61,628 nt of DNA, from positions 1 through 61,628 of the forward strand of contig JAGAUT010000036.1 of NCBI GenBank assembly GCA_017620655.1, in the 5' to 3' direction. The notes beneath the pieces are model-generated. The model was not told the origin of the DNA, ran no database searches, and was given only the letters and a program-made list of their open reading frames with translations. The translations under genes were made by a program, and so were the position numbers. Position 1 is the first letter of the stretch. Each line of letters begins with the position of its first letter. The DNA comes from Clostridia bacterium (lineage in GTDB: Bacteria; Bacillota; Clostridia; Oscillospirales; CAG-382). Below are positions 1-6,662 of the stretch, one piece after another.

Positions 1-108
1 AGTCAAGTAATGTTCCATCTGGGATATGAGTTTGGTGAAAAGGATGTACATGATGTGAAGTTATTGTGTGAGACATTTCATATCGAAGTTCCAAATGAGT
101 ATAGATAA
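1..108 (+). CDS. 3' fragment of an unknown mobile-element gene
   Basis: The frame is open from base 1 and stops at TAA 106-108, leaving only the last 35 residues of a protein (ending PNEYR). The visible part is rich in charged and aromatic residues and matches no family I recognise. A strong terminator follows at 164-190, and the next genes look like parts of an integrated element, so this is probably the 3' end of another gene of that element. Function cannot be inferred from so short a tail. Confidence 0.5.
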   Translation, partial: SQVMFHLGYEFGEKDVHDVKLLCETFHIEVPNEYR

Positions 109-163
109 CAACAAATTCCAATTTGTCTATTTCTACATAAATATTAAAGCGTAAAATCATATT

Positions 164-193
164 AAGGATAGGGCAACCCCCTATCCTTTTTAA
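164..193 (+). terminator. Rho-independent terminator
   Basis: A perfect 10-bp stem, AAGGATAGGG (164-173) with CCCTATCCTT (179-188), closes a 5-nt loop and runs into a short T tract. It sits 55 bases after the stop of the truncated first gene and before the promoter of the next gene. Confidence 0.85.
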
Positions 194-194
194 T

Positions 195-223
195 TTGACT
201 GTACCTCAAAAGCATAGTATAAC
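195..223 (+). promoter_or_regulatory. Putative sigma-A promoter
   Basis: TTGACT (195-200) and TATAAC (218-223) are separated by 17 bp. It lies immediately after the terminator and about 65 bp ahead of the AGGAGGTG ribosome binding site of the gene at 288. Confidence 0.6.
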
Positions 224-287
224 TGTTATATAAAGAGGTTTATATTTTTATAATCTCATACATAAATAAAATTATAGGAGGTGTTTA

Positions 288-710
288 ATGAGTAATTTTT
301 TCATTAACAGTAGTGAGATACTAACCATATCTTTTTTGAACAACAAGTCTTTTTATTTTAATCAGGAAGAGATGGCAAATGCCATCGGTTGTACTCAACC
401 TAACATATCATATGTAATATCTTCTTTAATAGAAAAAGGCATTGTTGAAAACTGCAAAGGGTTCATTATGGTAAATCAATACAGACTTATAGAATGTCTG
501 TTTTTTTATGCTAAGGCAGTCTATGATTCAGAGATTTACTTTTCAGACGGCGTCCTAAAAATCAGAAATTGGACTACTGAGATTTATGCTTTTTTTGAAA
601 CCTATTTCAGATTGTTCAACATTGAGTATGTTGTTGCAGAATGCAAAGCATGGAAAGAAATATCTTTTGTTTTTTCTGATAATGTTATTGATATATCAGA
701 CATTTTATAA
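288..710 (+). CDS. Small winged-helix/HTH protein of the mobile element
   Basis: A 140-aa protein. Residues about 25-60 read as a helix-turn-helix (EEMANAIGCTQPNISYVISS followed by an LIEKGIVE wing), the pattern of MarR- or replication-associated winged helices. The C-terminal half is aromatic-rich and unrecognised. The start is fixed by AGGAGGTG 7 bases upstream of ATG 288. It has its own promoter and terminator boundaries and precedes the RepL-like gene, so a DNA-binding role in copy control or element regulation is a reasonable inference. No target site or ligand domain is visible. Confidence 0.6.
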   Translation: MSNFFINSSEILTISFLNNKSFYFNQEEMANAIGCTQPNISYVISSLIEKGIVENCKGFIMVNQYRLIECLFFYAKAVYDSEIYFSDGVLKIRNWTTEIYAFFETYFRLFNIEYVVAECKAWKEISFVFSDNVIDISDIL

Positions 711-742
711 TACAAAGAGTGAGAAGAACCAAAACACAAAAT

Positions 743-780
743 ATGCCCCTAAATGCTATTAAATAGGCATTTCAGGGGCA
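743..780 (+). repeat. Long imperfect hairpin
   Basis: TGCCCCTAAATGC (743-755) is largely complementary to GCATTTCAGGGGCA (767-780) across an AT loop. There is no T tract directly after the stem, so it is either a weak terminator of the upstream gene or a structural element before the RepL-like gene. Confidence 0.5.
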
Positions 781-787
781 TCAAATA

Positions 788-829
788 TATAAACTGTATT
801 TTATGATATTATAAAGTACAGTTTATAAT
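788..829. promoter_or_regulatory. 11-bp inverted repeat over a putative promoter of the RepL-like gene
   Basis: TATAAACTGTA (788-798) is perfectly repeated in inverted form as TACAGTTTATA (817-827) with an 18-bp spacer. The right arm overlaps a TATAAT hexamer (824-829) just ahead of the AAAAGGAG site for the gene at 852. This layout fits an operator or a replication-initiator binding site. No good -35 hexamer is visible. Confidence 0.45.
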
Positions 830-851
830 TTTTATAAAAAAGGAGTGATTT

Positions 852-1433
852 ATGAGAGAAAAAAAGAGTCAATTTGAAACACAACACCATTTGAAAGAGG
901 AAATTGAAAGCATAACAGACAAGGGTTATAATACAGTCTTAATCAAAGATAGAGACCAAACAGATAGACGTAGATTCACCAAAATATTTGATATAAAACT
1001 GAATGAACTAATTTTTAATACTGACCTTGAAAGAAAATATATCAATTTTTTCATACTGCTTGTTAATATTAACTCCAGATACATTGAACCAGATTTGAAC
1101 ATAATCAATCTGACAACAAAAGAAATAGCAGACAATTTGGAATTTACAACAGTCTATGTATATAACTGTCTAAAAGTCTTAAAGGAGCATGACATTATAG
1201 ACTACTACAAAAAAGGAAAAAGCAATTTTGTAGTTATAAACCCTATCTATTATGCCAGATTCTATGACATAAGGTATATGTACCTTGTAGAAAACACATT
1301 TAAAAGAAAAAATGTGTCTATTACTGAAATTATAGACAGAATAAGAATTCTGAAAAACACCAAGAACAACAGAAAAAATAAGTATATAAATGAACAGATA
1401 AAGTCTTATCTAACAAATCAGATTGAAGATTAA
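852..1433 (+). CDS. RepL-like plasmid/element replication initiator
   Basis: A 193-aa basic protein. Residues about 85-135 carry a winged helix (LTTKEIADNLEFTTVYVYNC, then LKVLKEHDIIDYYKKG and VVINPIYYARF). The order 'T.KEIA...V...LK.L.E...I......NP' is the hallmark of Firmicutes RepL-type replication proteins and relatives. The start follows AAAAGGAG by 6 bases. An 11-bp inverted repeat lies right in front, as expected for an autoregulated initiator. It converges on the integrase gene with 9 bp between stops. The family call is by motif only; a generic element-borne transcription factor is the alternative. Confidence 0.6.
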   Translation: MREKKSQFETQHHLKEEIESITDKGYNTVLIKDRDQTDRRRFTKIFDIKLNELIFNTDLERKYINFFILLVNINSRYIEPDLNIINLTTKEIADNLEFTTVYVYNCLKVLKEHDIIDYYKKGKSNFVVINPIYYARFYDIRYMYLVENTFKRKNVSITEIIDRIRILKNTKNNRKNKYINEQIKSYLTNQIED

Positions 1434-1442
1434 AGCTCTGTA

Positions 1443-2402
1443 TTAACTGTCTAGGTAAATTCTTTTTATATCTTCTCTGCCCAATCCATGGGCAAGAAAC
1501 CTACTGCTCACAAACTCCCTTGCTTTTTCCTTGCTCCATCCTTTGTGGTTGATAAGATAGGAACAGAACTGTTGTGCTGCATACTTTCTGAATTCATGGT
1601 TTTTGCCACTTATGGGGAGATTCAATGCAGTAGTAATTTTTCTGATTTCATTAGACATTAACTGCCTTGTTTCCTTTTCACTTTTAGGAAGATTGAAGAG
1701 GTTATCGTCTAATTCTTTCCCTTTTATCATATCTTTCAAAAATAGTATTCCATGTGGGGATAAAGGTCTTAAAGTATCTTTACCCCCTTTTCCTATAATA
1801 TGAATTGTCCTTCCGTCTAAATCTATGGATGAAACCTTGATAGAAATTAATTCATGAATTCTGCACCCAGTATATGCCATACACTTTAATTCATTTTGTC
1901 TGTCTGATTTGTAGTTGATAATTTGCTCTATTTGTTCATTTGTGTAAAGTCTTTGGGAGTTGCTTTTATAGGTGTTTTCAGGTTTGAATTCTGATACTAC
2001 CTTATTATAGAACCCCTCTGCATTAAATCTTAATGTAATGGCATAACTGACCTTGTAGAGCATATTTTTATATGCACTTATGGTTTTTGCAGAGCATCCT
2101 TCTTTTGTCTGTAAGAATGCTATTGCCATATCTGGTGTTATATCTCTTACAAGTTTTATATTATAATTTTCTTTCAGAAAAGTGCAGAATGTTTTTGCCT
2201 TTTCTGTTGTATTTTCTGCAGTCCTTTTTGAAAAGATAAATTCTTTTGTTTGCCCTAACTTTTTAAATTCCCTTTTTCCTACATACTGAAAATCTGTGCC
2301 ATTTAATTTATTAAAGAGCTCAGTTCTTTTCTCTGATTCTTGTAGATTTATGACATTGAGTGCAGAATGTATCTGATAACCCAAAGATTTTGATTTTCCC
2401 AT
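1443..2402 (-). CDS. Tyrosine recombinase (integrase)
   Basis: A 319-aa phage/ICE-type integrase. An N-terminal SAM-like core-binding region (about 50-140) precedes the catalytic domain. The catalytic set is visible: R181 in YTGCRIHEL, a beta-hairpin Lys in GKGGKDT (205-208), H269xxR272 in HEFRKY, H305 in AHGLGR, and nucleophile Y316 in RIYL. The start is supported by AGGAGG 6 bases upstream. The complete catalytic set argues for an active enzyme that inserts and excises the surrounding element. Its gene faces away from the chromosome junction near 3,570. Its promoter region holds an unusual density of hairpins that may include recombinase or Xis binding sites. Confidence 0.93.
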   Translation of the reverse strand: MGKSKSLGYQIHSALNVINLQESEKRTELFNKLNGTDFQYVGKREFKKLGQTKEFIFSKRTAENTTEKAKTFCTFLKENYNIKLVRDITPDMAIAFLQTKEGCSAKTISAYKNMLYKVSYAITLRFNAEGFYNKVVSEFKPENTYKSNSQRLYTNEQIEQIINYKSDRQNELKCMAYTGCRIHELISIKVSSIDLDGRTIHIIGKGGKDTLRPLSPHGILFLKDMIKGKELDDNLFNLPKSEKETRQLMSNEIRKITTALNLPISGKNHEFRKYAAQQFCSYLINHKGWSKEKAREFVSSRFLAHGLGREDIKRIYLDS

Positions 2403-2421
2403 ATATTCCTCCTTTTTTCTG

Positions 2422-2457
2422 TCAGATTTACTGTTTTTTTCAGTAAATCTGATTTTT
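2422..2457. repeat. Perfect 12-bp hairpin upstream of the integrase
   Basis: TCAGATTTACTG (2422-2433) and CAGTAAATCTGA (2441-2452) form a perfect stem around a T7 loop. T residues follow on the plus strand. Being only 20 bp upstream of the integrase start it could be an operator, a plus-strand terminator, or an attenuator in the integrase leader. Confidence 0.6.
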
Positions 2458-2514
2458 CACATTTTATTTTAATTTTTTTCTTTTAAATTCATTTTTTTAG
2501 ATTTTTTTCTGAAT

Positions 2515-2615
2515 GCAGTGCTCGTTTAGGTTTAACACCTAACCAAGCACTGCTAAGGTATTTTTTATCATAATTCTATGATAAAAAAAGCAGACAAGGG
2601 ATGCACCTTGTCTGC
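2515..2615. repeat. Cluster of three consecutive hairpins
   Basis: Hairpin 1: GCAGTGCT (2515-2522) with AGCACTGC (2546-2553), extended internally by TTAGGT/ACCTAA. Hairpin 2: an AT-rich stem around TATCATA/TATGATA (about 2561-2588). Hairpin 3: GCAGACAAGG (2590-2599) with CCTTGTCTGC (2606-2615), a perfect 10-bp stem with a 6-nt loop. Such arrays occur at single-strand origins, transfer origins and recombination sites; which of these applies cannot be told here. Confidence 0.6.
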
Positions 2616-2965
2616 AGGTCTACTCTGTTGTGAGAAAATTACCCTTTGACTTTTTTTGTTTAGTATGCCATAGGCATATAGAACCAAAAAAGTCCCAAAA
2701 TAATGTATATATCATCAACCAGGATGGTTGTAAAAAAGAAGATTATTTTTTCCTTATTTCCCACCTTATCAAGAGCAGTAATATCATTTGTAGGAAAGAC
2801 AAAGGGTATTAAAGGTAATTTCCAATCTGAAAGTATCTGTTGAGTGTTGCCCCACTTTTAGGGGTTGTATCGAGTTTGACTTAATATAGATATTATAACA
2901 CACTATCAATGTAATTTGCTTATAATTATTATTTTACCGTCTAAATTAAAATACCTTTTTATAAT
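2616..2965. other. AT-rich intergenic stretch without a convincing gene
   Basis: A 60-codon frame starting at GTG 2630 (CxxC near its N-terminus, no ribosome binding site) is the only open frame. A small stem, CCCC (2850-2853) with GGGG (2861-2864), is the only other structure noticed. Nothing here is supported as a gene. Confidence 0.5.
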
Positions 2966-2993
2966 TTGACAAATCTGAAAAATATTTTATACT
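2966..2993 (+). promoter_or_regulatory. Strong sigma-A promoter with overlapping palindrome
   Basis: TTGACA (2966-2971) and TATACT (2988-2993) are 16 bp apart. The palindrome ATACTTTTT-GTAT-AAAAAGTAT (2989-3010) overlaps the -10 element and probable start site, an operator-like arrangement. Confidence 0.7.
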
Positions 2994-3002
2994 TTTTGTA
3001 TA

Positions 3003-3072
3003 AAAAGTATCAGACAGTAAAAAAAGGAGTAGATATATTCAGTTTTGATACTTTCTGAATATATAAAAGCAA
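3003..3072 (+). promoter_or_regulatory. Structured leader between SD and start codon
   Basis: The only Shine-Dalgarno (AAGGAG, 3024-3029) is 43 bases before ATG 3073. Between them a 10-bp stem forms, ATATATTCAG (3033-3042) with CTGAATATAT (3055-3064). With the stem folded the effective SD-to-AUG gap is about 11 bases. Its loop segment TGATACTTT (3046-3054) is also complementary to AAAGTATCA (3004-3012), so a pseudoknot or alternative fold is possible. Seen in sequence; function is inferred. Confidence 0.45.
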
Positions 3073-3432
3073 ATGGAAGAAATCAAGATTATACCTAGTG
3101 AAACTTTTAGAGGGTTTCAAAAAACAGTAGATAATGAAATAAGCAAAATACCACTCAGGAACAAAAGAAAAAGGTATTATAAAGAATTCAGTAATATGAT
3201 GCACTTAATATATGACTACCAAGCAGACACAGTACAGAAATTGCAACCATTGACAAAATATAATGTTTTAGTTTATGATACAATCAACTTGGGGAATAAT
3301 ACCTATGCTTGTTATGTTAAAGTCTATAAGGTATTAAATGACCTTATGATTAAGGGAGAAACACCCCTATTTTACAGAACCAATTGGGGCAGAATTGCAA
3401 AGAAAAGAATACTGGCAATAATAAGGGATTAA
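3073..3432 (+). CDS. Unrecognised 119-aa basic protein of the mobile element
   Basis: A 119-aa, Lys/Arg-rich protein. The first half (KRKRYYKEF near residues 37-46) is strongly basic; the second half has aromatic, beta-like segments. I do not recognise a family. There is no Shine-Dalgarno immediately before ATG 3073; instead a well-placed SD lies upstream of a hairpin, with a strong promoter before that. This makes it the last gene before the chromosome junction. Small basic proteins next to integrases are often excisionases or DNA-binding accessory factors, but nothing here proves that. Confidence 0.55.
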   Translation: MEEIKIIPSETFRGFQKTVDNEISKIPLRNKRKRYYKEFSNMMHLIYDYQADTVQKLQPLTKYNVLVYDTINLGNNTYACYVKVYKVLNDLMIKGETPLFYRTNWGRIAKKRILAIIRD

Positions 3433-3440
3433 ATGTGAGT

Positions 3441-3459
3441 TGTCGCAAGTCTGTCGCAA
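3441..3459. repeat. Two TGTCGCAA direct repeats
   Basis: TGTCGCAA occurs at 3441-3448 and again at 3452-3459, an 11-bp offset, close to one helical turn. Located at the end of the mobile element, they resemble protein-binding half sites of a recombinase or accessory factor. Confidence 0.5.
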
Positions 3460-3480
3460 CACAATAATTAAAATTAGAAA

Positions 3481-3569
3481 ACATTAAAAAACAAAAAACA
3501 AGATAAACTCTATGTTTTTCAACATTACACTACATCACAAAACACTAAAAAACAATAGGAATTAAACTC
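3481..3569. repeat. Imperfect direct repeat of about 30 bp, 60 bp apart
   Basis: ACATTAAAAAACAA (3481-3494) followed by TAAACTC (3504-3510) recurs as ACACTAAAAAACAA (3542-3555) followed by TAAACTC (3563-3569). The copies lie at the change from AT-rich element sequence to chromosomal sequence and may be arm-type sites or part of the attachment region. Confidence 0.45.
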
Positions 3570-3781
3570 AAAGAGATAGTCGGGAACGCCCGACAGCGAA
3601 TTTTCGCGGGGCAGCTTTTACAATTTCAAATCTTTATATTCGCGCAAATATTGTTCCCGACCATCAAACAACGACGGTCGGGAACTTTTCATTTACAGCA
3701 TTCACATATGTGGGTGCTTTTTTTATGCCGCTAAGTTATCCGTTTTCGACATCAGGATATAAATTTTGTCCGTGCCGTATA
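3570..3781. other. Element/chromosome junction region, no gene
   Basis: The region holds a small hairpin GTCGGG-AACG-CCCGAC (3579-3594), then a terminator at 3653-3690 made of the same GTCGGGAAC word in inverted orientation. Open frames here have no ribosome binding site and no recognisable protein. The upstream chromosomal gene served by this terminator was presumably displaced to the other side of the element. Confidence 0.45.
3653..3690 (+). terminator. Rho-independent terminator
   Basis: GTTCCCGACC (3653-3662) pairs perfectly with GGTCGGGAAC (3676-3685), followed by TTTTC. The 13-nt loop can pair partly within itself (TC/GA). Confidence 0.75.
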
Positions 3782-3809
3782 TTGACTTATTATAGTTTTA
3801 TGATATACT
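3782..3809 (+). promoter_or_regulatory. Sigma-A promoter of the first GH78-like gene
   Basis: TTGACT (3782-3787) and TATACT (3804-3809), 16-bp spacer. It lies 34 bp upstream of ATG 3844. Confidence 0.7.
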
Positions 3810-3843
3810 TTCACTGTAACTAATGTTTAAATCGGAGGTTTTT

Positions 3844-5754
3844 ATGGCAAATTGGATATGGCTGAAAGACGGTGAAATGATAAATAGCTTTGGCGAATTT
3901 TATATACCGTTCAATTACACGTCGGGGAATGTCAGGATGAAGATTTCCGTTGATTCAGAGTATGCGCTTTATATTAACGGTGAATATGTCAGCTCTAATC
4001 AATACAGCGATTTTCCTCACTATAAAATTTATGATGAAATTGATATAACAAAATATCTTAAGTGCGGCGAAAACTCAATTGCTGCAATTGTTTGGTATAT
4101 GGGTGTGGGAAATGCTTCGTATTTCCCCGGTAGAGCAGGGCTTTGGTATGAGGTTTATTGTGATGATAAAAAGGTACTGGAGTCGGATGCAAATACACTT
4201 TCGCGTATGAGCCGCACTTTTGAAAACGGACTCGAAAAAAAGATTTGCAATGAGCTTGGATTTACATATCATTATGATGCAAATAATGAGGATAACTGGA
4301 AAACGGGAGAACTTTACGGCTTTTCTGAAAGTGTGATAATTGAGGCAATGCAGCCGCTTCCAAGACCGGTAAAACGACTTGAGATTCTTCCGTTTCGTAA
4401 AGGAATGAAGATTAAATCTGTAAATGAAAAATCATACCTTTATGACTTGGGTGAAGAGGAGGTTGGTTATCTTAAATTTAAGATAAGCTCACCTGAAAAG
4501 CAGCGCATCAATATTGCATTCGGAGAGCATATAAAGGACGGTGGAGTAAGAAGATTTTACGATTACCGTGATTTCAGTTACGAAGTAACTCTCAAAGATG
4601 GGGTTACTGAGTTTGCAAACTATATGCGCAGAATAGGTGCAAGATACCTTGAAATTACGTCAGAATTTGATATTGATGTTGAATATATAGGTCTTGTTCC
4701 TTGTGTATATCCTCTTGAAAAGGTTAAATGTGACTTCGGAAGCGAGCTTCGCAATAGAATATACGAGGTTGGCGTGAGAACGCTTGAGCTTTGTATTCAC
4801 GACCATATTGAGGATTGCCCTTCAAGAGAACAGGGACTTTATACAATGGATTCAAGAAATCAGATGCTTTGCGGATACTATGCGTTCCATGAATTTGAAA
4901 TGCCGCGAGCTTCGCTTCTTCTCATAAGTAAGGACAATCAGAGAGATGACCATCTGCTTCCTACCTGTGCTCCCGAAAAAGCCGATTTGTGTATACCTTC
5001 ATTTGTTCTTCATTATTTCAGACAGCTCTATGAATATGCACTCTATTCAAAGGATATAAGCCTTATAAAAGAGGTTATGCCGAGAATAAAGCCCATGCTT
5101 GATACCTTCTTGAAGAACATGAAGGACGGGCTTGTACTGACCTTTAAGGGTAAGAAGTTCTGGAACTTCTATGAATGGAAGAGGGAGCTTAAATGCGCAG
5201 ATGAGACAGAAACGGCAATCAGGGTTCATACAGAGGATGAATTTGAAGCACCGCTTAATTTTCTTCTTTCCATGGCACTTGATTTCATGCAGAAAATGTG
5301 TGACATGATAGGTGAGAAGGCAGATTATTTATCGTTAAAGAGTGAGCTTGATAAGAGAGCCTTTGAAAAGTTCTATAATAAGGAAAAAGGGCTTTTTGTT
5401 ATTCGTGAGGGAAAAGAAGAGTACAGCGAGCTTGTAAATGCCTTTGCAATTCTCTGCGGTGTTGCAAAGGGAGAAGTTGCAGAAAATATAGCACAAAAAC
5501 TTGCAAGTGACAACGACATGGTTGAATGTACTCTCAGCATGAGATGCTTCAAGTATGACGCACTCCTTATGATTGATAAAGAAAAGTATAAAGAATATAT
5601 TCTGTCGGATATAGATGAGAGATATAAAAAGATGCTTGATGAGGGTGCGACAACATTTTGGGAAACAGAGCTTGGTGCAGACGATATAAATGCAGGAAGC
5701 CTTTGCCATGGCTGGAGTGCTATGCCTGTTTATTACTATAATATTTTACTGTAA
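3844..5754 (+). CDS. GH78-like alpha-L-rhamnosidase, intracellular
   Basis: A 636-aa protein. Residues 1-110 form a beta-rich N-terminal domain with the 'ALYINGEYV ... ITKYLKCGENSIAA' pattern of GH78 enzymes. The (alpha/alpha)6 catalytic region carries the family motif DCPSREQGLYTMD beginning at D324, in the position where GH78 enzymes keep their acidic residues, and a C-terminal 'TTFWE' plus a conserved His (CHGW). There is no signal peptide, so it would act on imported oligosaccharides or glycosides in the cytoplasm. An in-frame ATG 21 bases earlier (3823) is rejected because GGAGG (3834-3838) is correctly spaced only for 3844. It is monocistronic under its own promoter. Substrate specificity is inferred from the family only. 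Confidence 0.85.
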   Translation: MANWIWLKDGEMINSFGEFYIPFNYTSGNVRMKISVDSEYALYINGEYVSSNQYSDFPHYKIYDEIDITKYLKCGENSIAAIVWYMGVGNASYFPGRAGLWYEVYCDDKKVLESDANTLSRMSRTFENGLEKKICNELGFTYHYDANNEDNWKTGELYGFSESVIIEAMQPLPRPVKRLEILPFRKGMKIKSVNEKSYLYDLGEEEVGYLKFKISSPEKQRINIAFGEHIKDGGVRRFYDYRDFSYEVTLKDGVTEFANYMRRIGARYLEITSEFDIDVEYIGLVPCVYPLEKVKCDFGSELRNRIYEVGVRTLELCIHDHIEDCPSREQGLYTMDSRNQMLCGYYAFHEFEMPRASLLLISKDNQRDDHLLPTCAPEKADLCIPSFVLHYFRQLYEYALYSKDISLIKEVMPRIKPMLDTFLKNMKDGLVLTFKGKKFWNFYEWKRELKCADETETAIRVHTEDEFEAPLNFLLSMALDFMQKMCDMIGEKADYLSLKSELDKRAFEKFYNKEKGLFVIREGKEEYSELVNAFAILCGVAKGEVAENIAQKLASDNDMVECTLSMRCFKYDALLMIDKEKYKEYILSDIDERYKKMLDEGATTFWETELGADDINAGSLCHGWSAMPVYYYNILL

Positions 5755-5795
5755 AAATTCCAGCAGATTGTCAACAGTGTTATTTTGTCGTAAAT

Positions 5796-5827
5796 TTGAC
5801 CGAACACATAAAAGCCTGTGATATAAT
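5796..5827 (+). promoter_or_regulatory. Putative promoter of the HAD/GH78 pair
   Basis: TATAAT (5822-5827) with a possible -35 TTGACC (5796-5801) at a long 20-bp spacing, and a TG two bases upstream of the -10 (extended -10). Transcription from here would begin around 5834, supporting ATG 5856 over the ATG at 5835. Confidence 0.5.
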
Positions 5828-5855
5828 ATAACAAATGCAAAAGGAGTCTTCTGTG

Positions 5856-6662
5856 ATGAAATATATAGTAGCTACCGATTTTGACGGAACTCTCTGCCAA
5901 AGCTATCCCGACGGGTATAAAATCAATGATAAAACACTAGAAGCCATAAAAGAATTCAGAAGTAAAGGCAATCTTTTTGGCGTAGTTACGGGACGCAGCT
6001 ATATCTGGGCATACCCCGTGTTCAAAGAGCAGAACATATTTGAATTTGATTATATAATATCCGATAACGGTGCCCAGTGCTTTGATAAAGACGGAAATAC
6101 TGTATTCAGTAATAAAATCAAAGCGTATCGCGGATTTGTAAAGGACTATGTTACTACTGTCCTTGAATTTTCTGACGAAGTAGAAGAAACAGGAATATGC
6201 TTTGAAAAGGACAGATTCAATTTTGAGAAGAATAACCCCGACGGCAACGACGGATATTACAGTAAGTATTCAGTTCTTGATGAACTTTGCGAAAAAGACG
6301 AATTTGCTATGGTCAATGCCGTCTGTAAAAATCATGAAACGGCGGCAAAGCTTAAGGACGAAATTGTATCAAAATTCGGCGAATATCTTGACCCTGCTCA
6401 GAATGGAAGATGCCTTGATATTACGGCGAAGGGTGTAAATAAAGCTTCGGGCATTATTCAGTATGCCGAAGCTATGGGAGTAAACCACGATAATATCTAT
6501 TCAGCAGGTGATAACTATAACGATCTGCCCATGATTAAGGCATTTCACGGCTGTGCCGTAAAGGGTGCGGTCGATGAGCTTAAAAGCAAGGCTGAATTTG
6601 TTCTTGATGATGTTGGAAGCTTAATTGAGAAAATTCTTCATAAGGAGAAAAACAATGGTTAA
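5856..6662 (+). CDS. Cof-type HAD phosphatase (HAD-IIB)
   Basis: A 268-aa haloacid-dehalogenase-family phosphatase. Motif I is TDFDGTL (nucleophile D8, acid D10), motif II is VVTGRS, and motif IV is GDNYNDLPM. The central C2 cap region is of the Cof/SupH type that hydrolyses sugar phosphates and similar small phosphate esters. AAAGGAG 10 bases upstream selects ATG 5856. The gene overlaps the following GH78-like gene by 8 bp, so the two are translationally coupled. A role in dephosphorylating a sugar-phosphate made during rhamnoside use is inference from context. Confidence 0.88.
   Translation: MKYIVATDFDGTLCQSYPDGYKINDKTLEAIKEFRSKGNLFGVVTGRSYIWAYPVFKEQNIFEFDYIISDNGAQCFDKDGNTVFSNKIKAYRGFVKDYVTTVLEFSDEVEETGICFEKDRFNFEKNNPDGNDGYYSKYSVLDELCEKDEFAMVNAVCKNHETAAKLKDEIVSKFGEYLDPAQNGRCLDITAKGVNKASGIIQYAEAMGVNHDNIYSAGDNYNDLPMIKAFHGCAVKGAVDELKSKAEFVLDDVGSLIEKILHKEKNNG

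Noticed and set aside
2630..2812. 60-codon frame starting at GTG with a CLVCH motif
   Set aside because: No ribosome binding site, starts right after a hairpin, and shows no recognisable family; the Cys motif alone is weak evidence.
3481..3569. CRISPR-like repeat pair
   Set aside because: Only two imperfect, AT-rich copies, no palindromic repeat, no cas genes in the window.
3570..3700. tRNA or tmRNA fragment as integration target
   Set aside because: No cloverleaf, no TTCGA-type T loop and no CCA end could be found; the stems are better explained as a terminator.
3823..3843. Upstream ATG start for the first GH78-like gene
   Set aside because: It has no SD; the GGAGG at 3834-3838 serves ATG 3844.
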